A stretch of DNA of 64,000 nt from Arthrobacter sp. ATA002. Its GTDB lineage: Bacteria > Actinomycetota > Actinomycetes > Actinomycetales > Micrococcaceae. Position numbers and translations under genes: made by a program. Below, piece by piece: positions 1 to 9,866 of the stretch (the first letter of the stretch is position 1; each line of letters starts with the position of its first letter). The DNA lies in NCBI RefSeq assembly GCF_026898095.1, contig NZ_CP114015.1:1364001-1428000 (forward strand), read 5' to 3'. Below the pieces are notes generated by a model. That model did not search any database. It worked only from the letters and a program-made list of their open reading frames with translations, and was not told where the DNA came from.

Positions 1-1
1 G

Positions 2-88
2 CCGCTGCCCGGCAAGTTCACCACCGGCGTCCTGGGCAAGTACACCAAGCTGGTCAACTCGGCCTCCACCGGCGCGTACTGCGGGTGA
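2..88 (+). CDS. ilvD: C-terminal end of probable dihydroxy-acid dehydratase (partial)
   Basis: Only the last 28 codons lie in the window, ending in TGA at 86-88. The tail reads TGVLGKYTKLVNSASTGAYC, which resembles the conserved C-terminus of actinobacterial IlvD (a LAKY.KLV.SA..GA pattern recalled from the family). IlvD makes 2-oxo acids in valine and isoleucine synthesis, and the next genes are ilvB, ilvN and ilvC, so the context fits. A perfect hairpin follows directly, so it probably ends its own transcript. The identification rests on a short tail plus context. Confidence 0.6.
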   Translation, partial: PLPGKFTTGVLGKYTKLVNSASTGAYCG

Positions 89-93
89 AACCT

Positions 94-128
94 CCCGGCT
101 CGCAGGCGCTGAGCGCCTGCGAGCCGGG
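94..128 (+). terminator. Hairpin terminator after ilvD-like gene
   Basis: A 16-bp perfect stem (94-109 with 113-128) closes on a 3-base TGA loop, starting five bases after the stop codon. There is no T-run, as is common for high-GC actinobacterial terminators. It separates the upstream gene from the ilvB leader. Confidence 0.75.
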
Positions 129-263
129 GCCCTCGGTTTCACCTTTATTAAGCCCTGCCGCCTTATGGAGGAAGGCACCCGCTGGCGCGGATGTCAGCGG
201 GGCCGGCGGCGCGTCCATGATGCGGACCAGCTGTCCAAATAGTGAGACCCGGAACGGTTTCAG

Positions 264-292
264 TTGACAGTGCCACAGGGGTTGGGAAGACT
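264..292 (+). promoter_or_regulatory. ilvBNC promoter
   Basis: TTGACA (264-269) is followed after 17 bp by AAGACT (287-292). The predicted transcription start is at about 299-300, which is the A of the leader-peptide ATG, so the leader mRNA would be leaderless. The -35 is perfect and the -10 only fair. Confidence 0.65.
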
Positions 293-299
293 GAACGGT

Positions 300-341
300 A
301 TGCAGATCGTACCCGTCGTCCTTACCAAGCGCGTGGCCTAA
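300..341 (+). CDS. ilv leader peptide (13 aa)
   Basis: The 13-codon frame reads MQIVPVVLTKRVA and stops at TAA 339-341. Six of the 13 residues are Ile, Val or Leu, the end products of the ilvBNC pathway, as expected for a transcription-attenuation leader. The ATG sits at the predicted +1 of the promoter at 264-292. This matches Corynebacterium glutamicum ilvBNC, whose leader peptide is known to be translated without a ribosome binding site. A GGGAAGA at 284-290 could serve as a Shine-Dalgarno only if transcription starts further upstream. It is too short for ordinary gene finders. Confidence 0.75.
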   Translation: MQIVPVVLTKRVA

Positions 342-409
342 CCGCCGAGCTTGCAAGAACGTCACGCGCGAACCCCTACGGAGCCAACCGGCACGAGGGG
401 TTTTTTTAT
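329..409 (+). promoter_or_regulatory. Attenuator of ilvBNC: leader hairpin plus Rho-independent terminator
   Basis: GCGCGTG (329-335), inside the last leader codons, can pair with CACGCGC (363-369). The terminator arms AACCCCT (371-377) and AGGGGTT (396-402) run straight into seven T residues (401-407). The terminator lies about 100 bp before ilvB and after the leader stop, the arrangement expected for ribosome-mediated attenuation. The competing antiterminator is not obvious. A second copy of AGGGGTT at 277-283 could pair with the left arm, but only if transcription begins upstream of it. Confidence 0.7.
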
Positions 410-500
410 TGGCTTCAGACAAAGCACAAAAGCCGGCCCGGGCTAACCGTCCGGACGGCCGCCGCAGATCACATGAATAAGTATCCGTAAGGAAGTCTTT

Positions 501-2407
501 ATGAGTAAGGGATCGCCAATCAGCCCGTCGCTGATGGCCAACAAGGCCAGCGTTGCCGCCAAGGCGGCCGCGGCCAAGACACGTGATGTGGCCTCTTCCA
601 TCTCCACCCCTCCGACGTCGTGGACAACCGGGTCCAGGGCCCCAACAACGTGGTTCCGCCCACCGAGATGACCGGTTCCAAGGCCATCGTCCGGGCGCTG
701 GAAGAACTCGGAGTCGATGACATTTTCGGCCTGCCCGGCGGCGCGATCCTCCCGACCTATGACCCGCTCATGGACTCGACCAAGATTCGGCATATCCTGG
801 TCCGCCACGAACAGGGCGCCGGCCACGCCGCCGAAGGCTATGCCATGGTCACCGGCCGCGCCGGTGTCTGCATCGCGACGTCGGGCCCGGGTGCCACCAA
901 CCTGGTGACCGCCATCGCCGACGCGCATATGGATTCCGTTCCCATGGTCGCGATCACCGGCCAGGTCTCCAGCGCCTTCATCGGCACCGATGCCTTCCAG
1001 GAAGCCGACATCGTGGGCATCACCATGCCCATCACCAAGCACTCCTACCTGGTGACCAACGCCGACGACATCCCCCGGGTCCTGGCCGAAGCGTTCCACA
1101 TTGCCACCACGGGCCGCCCCGGCCCGGTGCTGGTGGACATCTCCAAGGACGCTCAGCAGGCCAAGACCATGTTCTCCTGGCCGCCCAGGATCGACCTCCC
1201 GGGTTACCGGACGGTGGTCCGCGGACACTCCAAACAGGTGCGCGAAGCCGCCCGCCTGATTGCTGCGTCCCAGCGGCCCGTGTTCTATGTGGGCGGCGGC
1301 GTGCTCAAGGCAGACGCCTCGGCCGAGCTCCTGGAACTGGCTGAACTGGTGGGTGCACCCGTCGTCACCACGCTCCAGGCCCGCGGAGTCTTCCCTGATT
1401 CGCACCGCCAGCACGCCGGCATGCCGGGCATGCACGGCTCGGTGTCCGCGGTCACCGCACTCCAGCAGTCCGACCTGCTCATCACGCTCGGCGCCCGCTT
1501 TGATGACCGCGTCACCGGCGTCCTGTCCTCCTTCGCTCCCGGCGCCAAGGTCATCCACGCCGACATCGACCCGGCGGAGATCTCGAAAAACCGTCCGGCG
1601 GACGTGCCGATCGTCGGATCCGTCAAGGAAATCATCCCGGAGCTGAGCGACGCCGTCCGCTTGCAGTTCGCCGAGGAACGTCCGGACATCGCTCCGTGGT
1701 GGGCCATTATCGACCGGCTCCGTGAAACCTATCCGATGGGCTTCAGCGAGCCCGAGGACGGACAGATTGCCCCGCAGAAGGTCATCGAGCGCATCGGCGC
1801 GCTCACCGGTCCGGAAGGCGTCTACGTGGCCGGGGTTGGCCAGCACCAAATGTGGGCCGCGCAGTTCATCAAGTACGAGCGTCCCCGCGCCTGGCTGAAC
1901 TCGGGCGGCCTCGGCACCATGGGCTATTCGGTTCCGGCGGCCATGGGCGCCAAGGTCGGCAACCCGGACCGGGTGGTCTGGGCGATCGACGGCGACGGCT
2001 GCTTCCAGATGACCAACCAGGAACTGGCCACCTGCCTGATCAACAAGATCCCCATCAAGGTTGCCATCATCAACAACTCCTCCCTGGGCATGGTCCGGCA
2101 GTGGCAGACGCTCTTCTACGAGTCCCGCTACTCCAACACCGACCTGAACACCGGCCATGACACCGTCCGGGTTCCGGACTTCGTCAAGCTGGCCGATGCG
2201 TACGGCTGTGCCGGACTGCGCTGCGAGCGGGAGGAGGACATTGACGACACCATCCGCCAGGCGCTGGAGATCAATGACCGCCCCGTCGTCGTCGACTTCG
2301 TGGTCAGCCGCGATTCCATGGTGTGGCCGATGGTCCCCTCGGGCGTGTCCAACGACCTGATCCAGATTGCCCGCAACATGACACCCAAATGGGAAGAGGA
2401 GGACTAG
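501..2407 (+). CDS. ilvB: Acetolactate synthase large subunit (one frameshift)
   Basis: ThDP enzyme that condenses pyruvate with pyruvate or 2-oxobutyrate, the first common step of Val/Ile/Leu synthesis. It has the N-terminal ThDP pyrimidine domain with the catalytic Glu in [15 protein letters not shown] (about residue 105), the central FAD-type domain, and the C-terminal GDGCFQM...NN diphosphate motif (about residues 497-525). The start is ATG 501, with AAGGAAG five bases upstream and the typical actinobacterial [12 protein letters not shown] beginning. That frame (mod 0) and the body (mod 2) are joined by one lost base; adding a C to the CCCC at 607-610 gives [17 protein letters not shown] without a break (635 aa). 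The loss is likely a sequencing error. ilvN follows after 4 bp. Confidence 0.95.
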
Positions 2408-2411
2408 GGCC

Positions 2412-2924
2412 ATGGCACGCCACACCCTTTCCGTGCTGGTAGAAGACGTTCCCGGTGTCCTGACCCGGGTTGCGTCCCTGTTCGCCCGCCGGGCCTTCAA
2501 CATCAATTCTTTGGCCGTGGGCCCCTCGGAGGTGCCCGGGTTCTCCCGCATCACCGTGGTGGTCGAGGCCGAGGGCGACCTGCTGGAGCAGGTCACCAAA
2601 CAACTGAACAAGCTCGTCAATGTCATCAAGATTGTCGAGCTGGTTCCTGAGTCTTCCGTGCAACGCGACCACATCTTGGTCAAGGTTCGCGCGGATGCCG
2701 CAACCCGGCTGCAGGTAACCCAGGCAGCCGAGCTGTTCCGTTCTTCAGTGGTTGACGTGTCCACCGACTCGCTGATCGTTGAAGCCACAGGCACCGCCGA
2801 AAAGCTCAACGCACTCCTTGCAGTGCTTGAACCCTTTGGCATCCGCGAAATAGTCCAATCCGGAACCCTGGCGATCGGCCGCGGCGCGAAGTCCATGGGC
2901 GACCGCGCGCTGCGCAGCGCCTAG
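2412..2924 (+). CDS. ilvN: Acetolactate synthase small (regulatory) subunit
   Basis: 170 aa. It binds IlvB and confers valine feedback inhibition. The N-terminal ACT domain (LSVLVEDVPGVLTRVASLFA, residues 5-24, then RRAFNINSLAVG) and the C-terminal ALS_ss domain (DHILVKVRADAATR onward, from about residue 82) are both complete and the length is normal. It starts four bases after the ilvB stop, with GAGGA at the end of ilvB as its ribosome binding site, so the two are translationally coupled. ilvC follows after 57 bp with its own ribosome binding site. Confidence 0.95.
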   Translation: MARHTLSVLVEDVPGVLTRVASLFARRAFNINSLAVGPSEVPGFSRITVVVEAEGDLLEQVTKQLNKLVNVIKIVELVPESSVQRDHILVKVRADAATRLQVTQAAELFRSSVVDVSTDSLIVEATGTAEKLNALLAVLEPFGIREIVQSGTLAIGRGAKSMGDRALRSA

Positions 2925-4007
<1,083 letters not shown>

Positions 4008-4125
4008 GCGTCAAATGAGCCGGGCAGGGAACCGGCAACGGTAACCTGCCGGTAATACAGCGCACACGATTGAGCGTGCGAAACAGCGAAACGATAAGCT
4101 CGAAGGAGCAAGCCGTTTCGGTGAG

Positions 4126-4160
4126 GAGGCCGGGCCCGGTTGAACGGGTCCGGCCTCTTT
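4126..4160 (+). terminator. Terminator of ilvBNC operon
   Basis: A 13-bp stem with one G-U pair (4126-4138 with 4145-4157), a six-base loop, then TTT. A second possible stem just upstream (CGAAACG 4088-4094 with CGTTTCG 4114-4120) might fold first. The rest of the 4008-4221 gap shows no gene. Confidence 0.75.
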
Positions 4161-4221
4161 GCGCAGAAAATCGCTTCACCAAGATCCCCACCAGAATCCA
4201 CCACAGCTAAAGAGGTCACCG

Positions 4222-5817
4222 GTGACAGCCACCAAACCCGTCGTACTCATTGCGGAAGAACTTTCCCCGGCCACGGTCCAGGCCCTGGGCCCGGACTTCG
4301 AAATCCGTTCCACCAACGGAGCGGACCGTTCGCAGCTGCTCGCCGCAATCGCCGACGTCGACGCCATCCTCGTGCGCTCCGCCACGCAGGTGGACGCCGA
4401 AGCCATCGCCGCCGCTCCCAAGCTCAAGGTCATTGCCCGCGCCGGCGTCGGCCTGGACAACGTGGACATCAAGGCTGCCACCCGGGCCGGTGTCATGGTG
4501 GTGAACGCCCCCACGTCCAACATCATTTCGGCGGCGGAACTGACCGTGGGCCACATTCTGTCCCTTGCCCGCCACATTCCGCAGGCCAGCACCGCCCTCA
4601 AGGGCGGGGAATGGAAGCGGTCCAAGTACTCCGGCATTGAACTGTTCGAGAAGAAGATCGGCATCATCGGCCTGGGCCGCATCGGCGCGCTCGTCGCTGC
4701 CCGGCTGCAGGGCTTCGGCACCGAGATCCTCGCGTATGACCCGTACGTCACCTCGGCCCGCGCGGCGCAGCTGAACGTGAAGCTGGTAACCCTGGATGAA
4801 CTGCTGGGACAGGCCGACTTCGTCACCATCCACATGCCCAAGACCCCCGAAACCCTGGGCATGCTCGGCGCGGAGGCATTCGGGAAGATGAAGGACACCG
4901 CCTACGTGGTGAACGTTGCCCGCGGCGGCCTAGTGGATGAGGACGCCCTCTACACGGCGCTCACCGAGGGCAAAATTGCCGGCGCCGGCGTGGACGTCTT
5001 CGTGAAGGAACCCTCCACGGACCTGCCGTTCCAGTCCCTGGACAACGTCATCGTCACCCCGCACCTGGGTGCCTCCACCGAGGAAGCGCAGGAAAAGGCC
5101 GGCGTCTCGGTCGCCAAATCCGTCCGCCTGGCGCTGGCGGGTGAACTCGTGCCCGACGCCGTCAACGTAGCCGGCGGCGTCATCGCCGAAGACGTCCGCC
5201 CGGGCATTCCCCTGATCGAGAAGCTCGGCCGCATCTTCACCGCCCTGTCCCATGACTCGGTCACGGCGGTGGACATTGAAGTGGCCGGGGAAATTGCGGC
5301 GTTGGACGTTAAGGCCCTGGAACTGGCCGCGCTCAAGGGCATTTTCACCGACATCGTGTCCGAGCAGGTTTCCTACGTCAACGCTCCGGTCCTGGCCGAG
5401 CAGCGCGGCATCGAGGTGCGCCTGCTGACCACCCCGGAGGTGGATGACTACCGCAACGTGCTGACCATCCGCGGCGCGCTGTCCGACGGCTCGCAGCTGG
5501 AGGTGGCCGGCACCCTGACCGGCCCCAAGCAGATCGAAAAGCTCGTGGGCGTGAATGGCTACGACCTGGAAATCCCGATCAGCGAGCACCTGCTCGTGCT
5601 GATCTACGCCGACCGCCCCGGCGTCATCGGCGCCCTGGGCCGGATCCTGGGGGAGAAGGACATCAACATTGCCGGCATGCAGGTGGCCCGCAACACCGAG
5701 GGCGGCCAGGCCCTGTCGCTGCTGACCGTGGATTCCTCCGTTCCGCAGGACGTGCTGGAAACCCTGCGCACCGAAATCGGCGCCACAGTCGTCCGCGAGG
5801 TTGACCTGCAAGGCTGA
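4222..5817 (+). CDS. serA: D-3-phosphoglycerate dehydrogenase
   Basis: 531 aa, the long actinobacterial PGDH form. It oxidises 3-phosphoglycerate to 3-phosphohydroxypyruvate, committing carbon to serine. It has an N-terminal substrate domain, an NAD-binding GLGRIGALVAARLQGFG near residue 150, the catalytic region VARGGLVDEDAL and PHLGAST, an allosteric-substrate-binding domain, and a C-terminal ACT domain (from LLVLIYADRPGVIGALGRIL, about residue 456) that would sense serine. The start chosen is GTG 4222 (VTATKPVVLIAEELSP), with AGAGG seven bases upstream. An in-frame ATG at 4159 would add 21 residues that lie in the leader just after the ilvC terminator and look non-coding. Confidence 0.95.
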   Translation: MTATKPVVLIAEELSPATVQALGPDFEIRSTNGADRSQLLAAIADVDAILVRSATQVDAEAIAAAPKLKVIARAGVGLDNVDIKAATRAGVMVVNAPTSNIISAAELTVGHILSLARHIPQASTALKGGEWKRSKYSGIELFEKKIGIIGLGRIGALVAARLQGFGTEILAYDPYVTSARAAQLNVKLVTLDELLGQADFVTIHMPKTPETLGMLGAEAFGKMKDTAYVVNVARGGLVDEDALYTALTEGKIAGAGVDVFVKEPSTDLPFQSLDNVIVTPHLGASTEEAQEKAGVSVAKSVRLALAGELVPDAVNVAGGVIAEDVRPGIPLIEKLGRIFTALSHDSVTAVDIEVAGEIAALDVKALELAALKGIFTDIVSEQVSYVNAPVLAEQRGIEVRLLTTPEVDDYRNVLTIRGALSDGSQLEVAGTLTGPKQIEKLVGVNGYDLEIPISEHLLVLIYADRPGVIGALGRILGEKDINIAGMQVARNTEGGQALSLLTVDSSVPQDVLETLRTEIGATVVREVDLQG

Positions 5818-5835
5818 GGCTAAGTTCCCGCGCCG

Positions 5836-5870
5836 CAGGGGCCGGTTCCGCTTCGGCGGGCCGGTCCCTG
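5836..5870 (+). terminator. Hairpin after serA
   Basis: Arms 5836-5845 and 5861-5870 pair over 10 bp with one G-U. An inner stem (5848-5851 with 5856-5859) closes on a TTCG tetraloop. It lies 18 bp after the serA stop and has no T-run. Confidence 0.55.
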
Positions 5871-5991
5871 GCACGTCCGGGCTGTCTCCGCCCGGAGTAG
5901 GGGCGTGTCAGCCCGCAGTAGGAGGCGCCGTCCGCCGGATTCATGCCTGGCTCCGACGTCCCGGGCACCTGCCCCACGACAGCATGGAGTC

Positions 5992-6717
5992 ATGACTTCC
6001 TCCATGTCCGGTGCGCCGCTGCTGGCCGCCGAAAACCTCGTCAAGACCTACAACGGGGCCCCCGCCCTGTCCGGTGTCAGCCTCACCGTCCGGCCCGGTG
6101 AATCCGTGGCCGTCATGGGTGCCTCCGGCTCCGGCAAGACCACCCTGCTGCATTGCCTGGCCGGCATTGTGCAGCCCGACGCCGGCCGGGTCCGGCTGTT
6201 CCGGGACGCCGCACTGCCCGTCGAGGTCACTGCCCTGAAGGACGATGCCCGGTCGGCCCTGCGCCGCCGGGACTTCGGATTCGTGTTCCAGCAGGGGCTG
6301 CTGATTCCCGAGCTCACCGCCGGGGAGAACGTGGCCCTGGCCCTTATGCTCGGCGGCACGGAACGCCGGCAGGCCGAGCAGGCAGCGGCCGGCGCGCTGG
6401 CCGCCCTGGGGTTGGCCGGCATGGAGGGACGGCGGATCGGTGAACTTTCCGGGGGACAGGCGCAGCGGGTGGCCATCGCCCGGGCACAGGTCACCGGCGC
6501 CCGGATGCTGTTCGCCGATGAGCCCACGGGTGCCCTGGATTCAAGCACCTCGGCGGAGGTGATGCGGCTGCTGCTGCAAACGGTCCAGGGCAGCGGACGT
6601 GCGCTGATGGTGGTCACCCATGATTCCGAGGTTGCACGCTGGTGCGGCCGGGTGATCACACTGGCCGACGGCGTCGTTGTCGCGGACACGGCCGGTGCGT
6701 CGGGAGTCCGCCGATGA
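5992..6717 (+). CDS. ABC transporter ATP-binding protein (LolD/MacB type)
   Basis: 241 aa. It shows Walker A GASGSGKTT (residues 43-51), the Q-loop in VFQQGLLIPELT, the signature LSGGQAQRVAIARA (about 152) and Walker B MLFADEPTGALD (about 172), followed by an H-loop in VVTHDSEVA. It pairs with the permease whose ATG overlaps its stop by 4 bp. The family (FtsE/LolD/MacB/BceA) drives FtsX-type permeases that export or displace peptides and lipids at the membrane. The start ATG 5992 gives MTSSMSGAPLLAAENLVKTY; an ATG at 6004 is also possible. A GTG at 5905 would add an Arg-rich stretch with no family match. The substrate cannot be read. Confidence 0.88.
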   Translation: MTSSMSGAPLLAAENLVKTYNGAPALSGVSLTVRPGESVAVMGASGSGKTTLLHCLAGIVQPDAGRVRLFRDAALPVEVTALKDDARSALRRRDFGFVFQQGLLIPELTAGENVALALMLGGTERRQAEQAAAGALAALGLAGMEGRRIGELSGGQAQRVAIARAQVTGARMLFADEPTGALDSSTSAEVMRLLLQTVQGSGRALMVVTHDSEVARWCGRVITLADGVVVADTAGASGVRR

Positions 6718-8087
6718 GCACCGCCGCCTCCGCCCCGACCCGCGCGGTTCATGCCTCCCCGCTGACCGTTCCGCTGCGCATTGCCTGGCTGCTGAACCGC
6801 CCCGGCACCACCGGGAGGACCGCAGCCCTGCTGCCGGCGGCGTCGTTCGCCGTGGTCACCACGCTGCTGCTCACGGTCCTTGCCGGTGCCCTGTCCTTCC
6901 TGCAGTGGGGGGACAGGGATGGTGACCTTTATCTGCTCCTCGCCGGCTTTGCGCTCATCCTGCTGGTGCTTCCCCTGATCACCCTCGGCGGGTCCGCCGC
7001 GCGGCTCTCCGCCCGGCGCCGGGACGAGCACCTCTCCACCCTGCGCCTGCTCGGAGCCTCCGCCGCCACGGTCCGCCAGGTAACAGTGCTGGAAGCCGGT
7101 GCCCAGGCGCTCGCCGGAGCACTGGCCGGCGTGGCCGGCTATCTGGTGCTCGCGCCGTTTGTCCAGCTGATCCACTTCCGCGGAGCACCGCTGGGGGCGG
7201 CGTACTGGCTGCACCCGGCCGCGGGACTGCTCACAGTGGCGGTCGTGGTAGCCCTGGCAGCGGTCAGCTCCGCCGTCGGCCTGCGCCGGGTGGCCGTTTC
7301 GCCGCTGGGCGTCCGCACCCGTGCCGTCCCGCAACGGGTGCGCGGGCGCCGGGTGGCCGCGGCGGTGCTCATCATTGCAGGGTGCGTTTTCGCCCTCATG
7401 TCGCCCAGCGCGTCGGCGGTGGTGGCCCTGGCCGTGGTGTTCGGTGCCTTTGCCGCCGGACTGGCGGTCCTGAACCTGGCGGGGCCGTGGCTGGTGGCCG
7501 TTTCCGCGCGGCGGCGGCTGCGCCGGGCTGCGACACCGCAGGCACTGCTTGCCGCGCGGATTGTGCTTGATGCGCCGAAAGCGGCGTGGAGGCAGGTCAG
7601 CGCACTGTCCATGGTGTGTTTCACGGCGGTCGTCGCCGGATCCGGAGCCGCCCTTGTGCAGGGCGTACCGTCTGAAGGGCTCCAGGACTTCCTGGGCCAA
7701 GACATCATGACAGGCGTACTGATCACGGTGGTGGCCGGATTCCTCATGGTCGCCTGCTCCGCGGGCATCAACCAGGCGGCCACGGTGCTGGACCGGGCGG
7801 AGCTCTACCGGAGCCTTGACCGCATGGGCATGCCGCGCGGGGTCATCGACGCCGCCCGCATTGGCGCCGTGATGCAGCCGGTACTCCTGGTCAGCATCGT
7901 GTCGACGGCGGTCCCGGCACTGCTGCTGTTCCCCCTCACCGGAGCCGCGGTGCTGTTTGAGCCGCTGTCCATGGCCTTCCTGGCGGGCTCGCTCGCCGTC
8001 GGGGTGGCGCTGGTGCGGGCCGGACTCGCTGCCATGGGCCCGGTTTTGACCGGGGTGCTGGAAACCGGTTCCGGGCCACGGGGATAA
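6714..8087 (+). CDS. FtsX-like ABC transporter permease
   Basis: 457 aa, very hydrophobic, starting at ATG 6714 in an ATGA overlap with the ATPase gene. Predicted membrane segments include residues about 35-70, 75-100, 140-175, 205-230, 250-310, 345-370 and 390-440. The FtsX/MacB permease fold is suggested by the repeated hydrophobic hairpins and the cytoplasmic stretch SARRRDEHLSTLRLLGASAATVRQV, which matches the conserved R.RE..LLR.LGAS...I segment that docks on the ATPase. There is no large extracytoplasmic MacB-like domain, so it is closer to short YxdM/BceB-like or DUF-type permeases. The 8088-8240 gap that follows shows no gene. Confidence 0.8.
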   Translation: MSTAASAPTRAVHASPLTVPLRIAWLLNRPGTTGRTAALLPAASFAVVTTLLLTVLAGALSFLQWGDRDGDLYLLLAGFALILLVLPLITLGGSAARLSARRRDEHLSTLRLLGASAATVRQVTVLEAGAQALAGALAGVAGYLVLAPFVQLIHFRGAPLGAAYWLHPAAGLLTVAVVVALAAVSSAVGLRRVAVSPLGVRTRAVPQRVRGRRVAAAVLIIAGCVFALMSPSASAVVALAVVFGAFAAGLAVLNLAGPWLVAVSARRRLRRAATPQALLAARIVLDAPKAAWRQVSALSMVCFTAVVAGSGAALVQGVPSEGLQDFLGQDIMTGVLITVVAGFLMVACSAGINQAATVLDRAELYRSLDRMGMPRGVIDAARIGAVMQPVLLVSIVSTAVPALLLFPLTGAAVLFEPLSMAFLAGSLAVGVALVRAGLAAMGPVLTGVLETGSGPRG

Positions 8088-8240
8088 ATACGCTGGCCGC
8101 GGTGCGCGGCAACCATCATCCCTGCTGCGGTGTTTCTTGCCCCGGGTCGCGTTGAGCGCTTCGATGCGGCCGGTGCCCGTCAGACGCCGCCGGAACTGTC
8201 CGAAGCGACAACCGCGGGCGAAACAGGGTAATTTTCTTAT

Positions 8241-9799
8241 GTGACTTCTTCCGATTCCAAGACCCCGTTCTACATCACCACGGCCATCTCCTATCCCAAC
8301 GGAGTGCCCCATATCGGCCACGCGTACGAGGCCATTGCCACCGACGCGATGGCCCGCTTCAAGCGCCTGGACGGGTATGACGTCTTCTTCATGACCGGCA
8401 CGGACGAGCACGGCCTGAAGATGCAGCAGTCCGCGGACAAGGAAGGCATCACCGCCAAGGAACTGGCCGACCGGAACTCCGCTGCTTTCCAGCAGATGAG
8501 CCGGGACCTGAACATTTCCCATGACCGCTTCATCCGCACCACGGACAAGGACCACTACGCTGCGGCGCAGGCCATCTGGAAGCGAATGGAGGAGAAGGGC
8601 GACATTTACCTCTCCAAGTACGCCGGCTGGTACTCCGTCCGGGACGAGGCCTACTACTCCGACGACGAAACCGAAGTGCGCGACGACGGCATCCGGTACT
8701 CCAAGGAGACGGACACCGAAGTGACGTGGACCGAGGAGGAAAGCTACTTCTTCCGGCTCTCCGCCTATCAGGACAAGCTGCTGGCACTGTACGAGTCCCA
8801 GCCGAACTTCGCCGCACCGCAGTCCAAGTTCAACGAGGTCATCAGCTTCGTCAAGGGCGGCCTGGAGGACCTGTCCATCTCCCGCACCACCTTCGACTGG
8901 GGCGTCCCGGTGCCGGGCAACCCTGAGCACGTCATGTACGTGTGGGTGGATGCCCTCACCAACTACCTCACCGGCGTCGGCTTCCCGAACACCGAGAGTG
9001 AATCTTTTAGAAGTACTGGCCGGCGGATGTGCACGTCATCGGCAAGGACATTTCCCGTTTCCACGCCATTTTCTGGCCGGCATTCCTGATGTCCGCGGAC
9101 CTGGAACTGCCCAAGCGCGTGATGATCCACGGGTTCCTCCACAACAAGGGCGTGAAGATGTCCAAGTCCCTGGGCAACGTGGTGGCGCCCAGGGAATGGG
9201 CGGACCAGTACGGCCTGGACTCCGTGCGGTTCTTCCTGCTGCGCGAGGTGCCCTTCGGCGGCGACGGCTCCTACAGCCACGAGGCCGTGGTGGGACGGAT
9301 GAACTCGGACCTGGCGAACAACCTGGGCAACCTGGCCCAGCGTTCCCTGTCTATGGTGGCCAAGAACTGCGGCGCGGCCGTTCCGCAGCCGGGGGAGTTC
9401 ACCGCCGAGGACCGCGCCATACTGGATGCGGCCGGTGAGCTGCTGGACATCTCCCGCAAGGCCTACGACGTCCAGGACTTCCACGGTGCGCTCGAAGCCA
9501 CCTGGAAGGTCCTCGGCGACACCAACGCGTACTTCGCCGAGCAGGCCCCCTGGGTGCTGCGGAAGACCGACGTCGAACGCATGAACACCGTGCTGTACGT
9601 GACGCTGGAGGTGCTGCGGATCGTGGCCGTCCTGATCCAGCCGGTGATGCCGGACAGCGCGGCCAAGCTGCTCACGGTCCTGGGCCAGGCCGACGACGGC
9701 GCCCGCCGGTTCAGCGCGATCGGCACCCCGCTGGTGCCGGGCACTCCGCTGCCGGCGCCGGCGCCCGTCTTCCCCAGGTATGAGGAACCCGCCGATTAG
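8241..9799 (+). CDS. metG: Methionyl-tRNA synthetase (one frameshift)
   Basis: 519 aa after correction, the short form without a C-terminal tRNA-binding extension. It charges tRNA-Met. It has the HIGH-type motif PHIGHAY (residues about 22-28), the catalytic core with DEHGLK, the anticodon-proximal [11 protein letters not shown] segment, and KMSKS as [10 protein letters not shown] (about 304). The frame breaks after SESFR at 9009-9012; restoring one A in the AA run gives [16 protein letters not shown]. The start GTG 8241 lies seven bases after TAATTT (8229-8234) with no Shine-Dalgarno, suggesting a leaderless mRNA. Confidence 0.94.
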
Positions 9800-9821
9800 C
9801 TTCCCGTTACGGCCCACGAGT

Positions 9822-9866
9822 TAACGAAAAGGTGCTCCTCTTGTTGAGAGGAGCACCTTTTCGTTA
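9822..9866. terminator. Perfect bidirectional terminator between metG and rmlA
   Basis: A perfect 20-bp stem (9822-9841 with 9847-9866) closes on a 5-base loop. An A-run sits in the left arm and a T-run in the right, so it can stop transcription from both strands. The last three bases of the right arm are the TAA stop codon of minus-strand rmlA. Confidence 0.92.

Noticed and set aside
501..640. ilvB as a pseudogene or as a gene starting at GTG 620
   Set aside because: The ATG at 501 has a good ribosome binding site and the normal N-terminus; one extra C joins both frames.
443..2896. Long minus-strand open frame (817 codons) opposite ilvB-ilvN
   Set aside because: It is the antisense shadow of two well-conserved genes, as is common at high GC; composition is His/Gly/Asp-rich with no family motif.
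4159..4221. serA start at ATG 4159
   Set aside because: The added 21 residues (MRRKSLHQDPHQ...) lie in the leader just after the ilvC terminator, while GTG 4222 has AGAGG and matches the family start.
6048..8930. 960-codon minus-strand frame across the ABC pair and metG
   Set aside because: Shadow of three plus-strand genes; no ribosome binding site and a Gln/Arg/Gly-rich translation.
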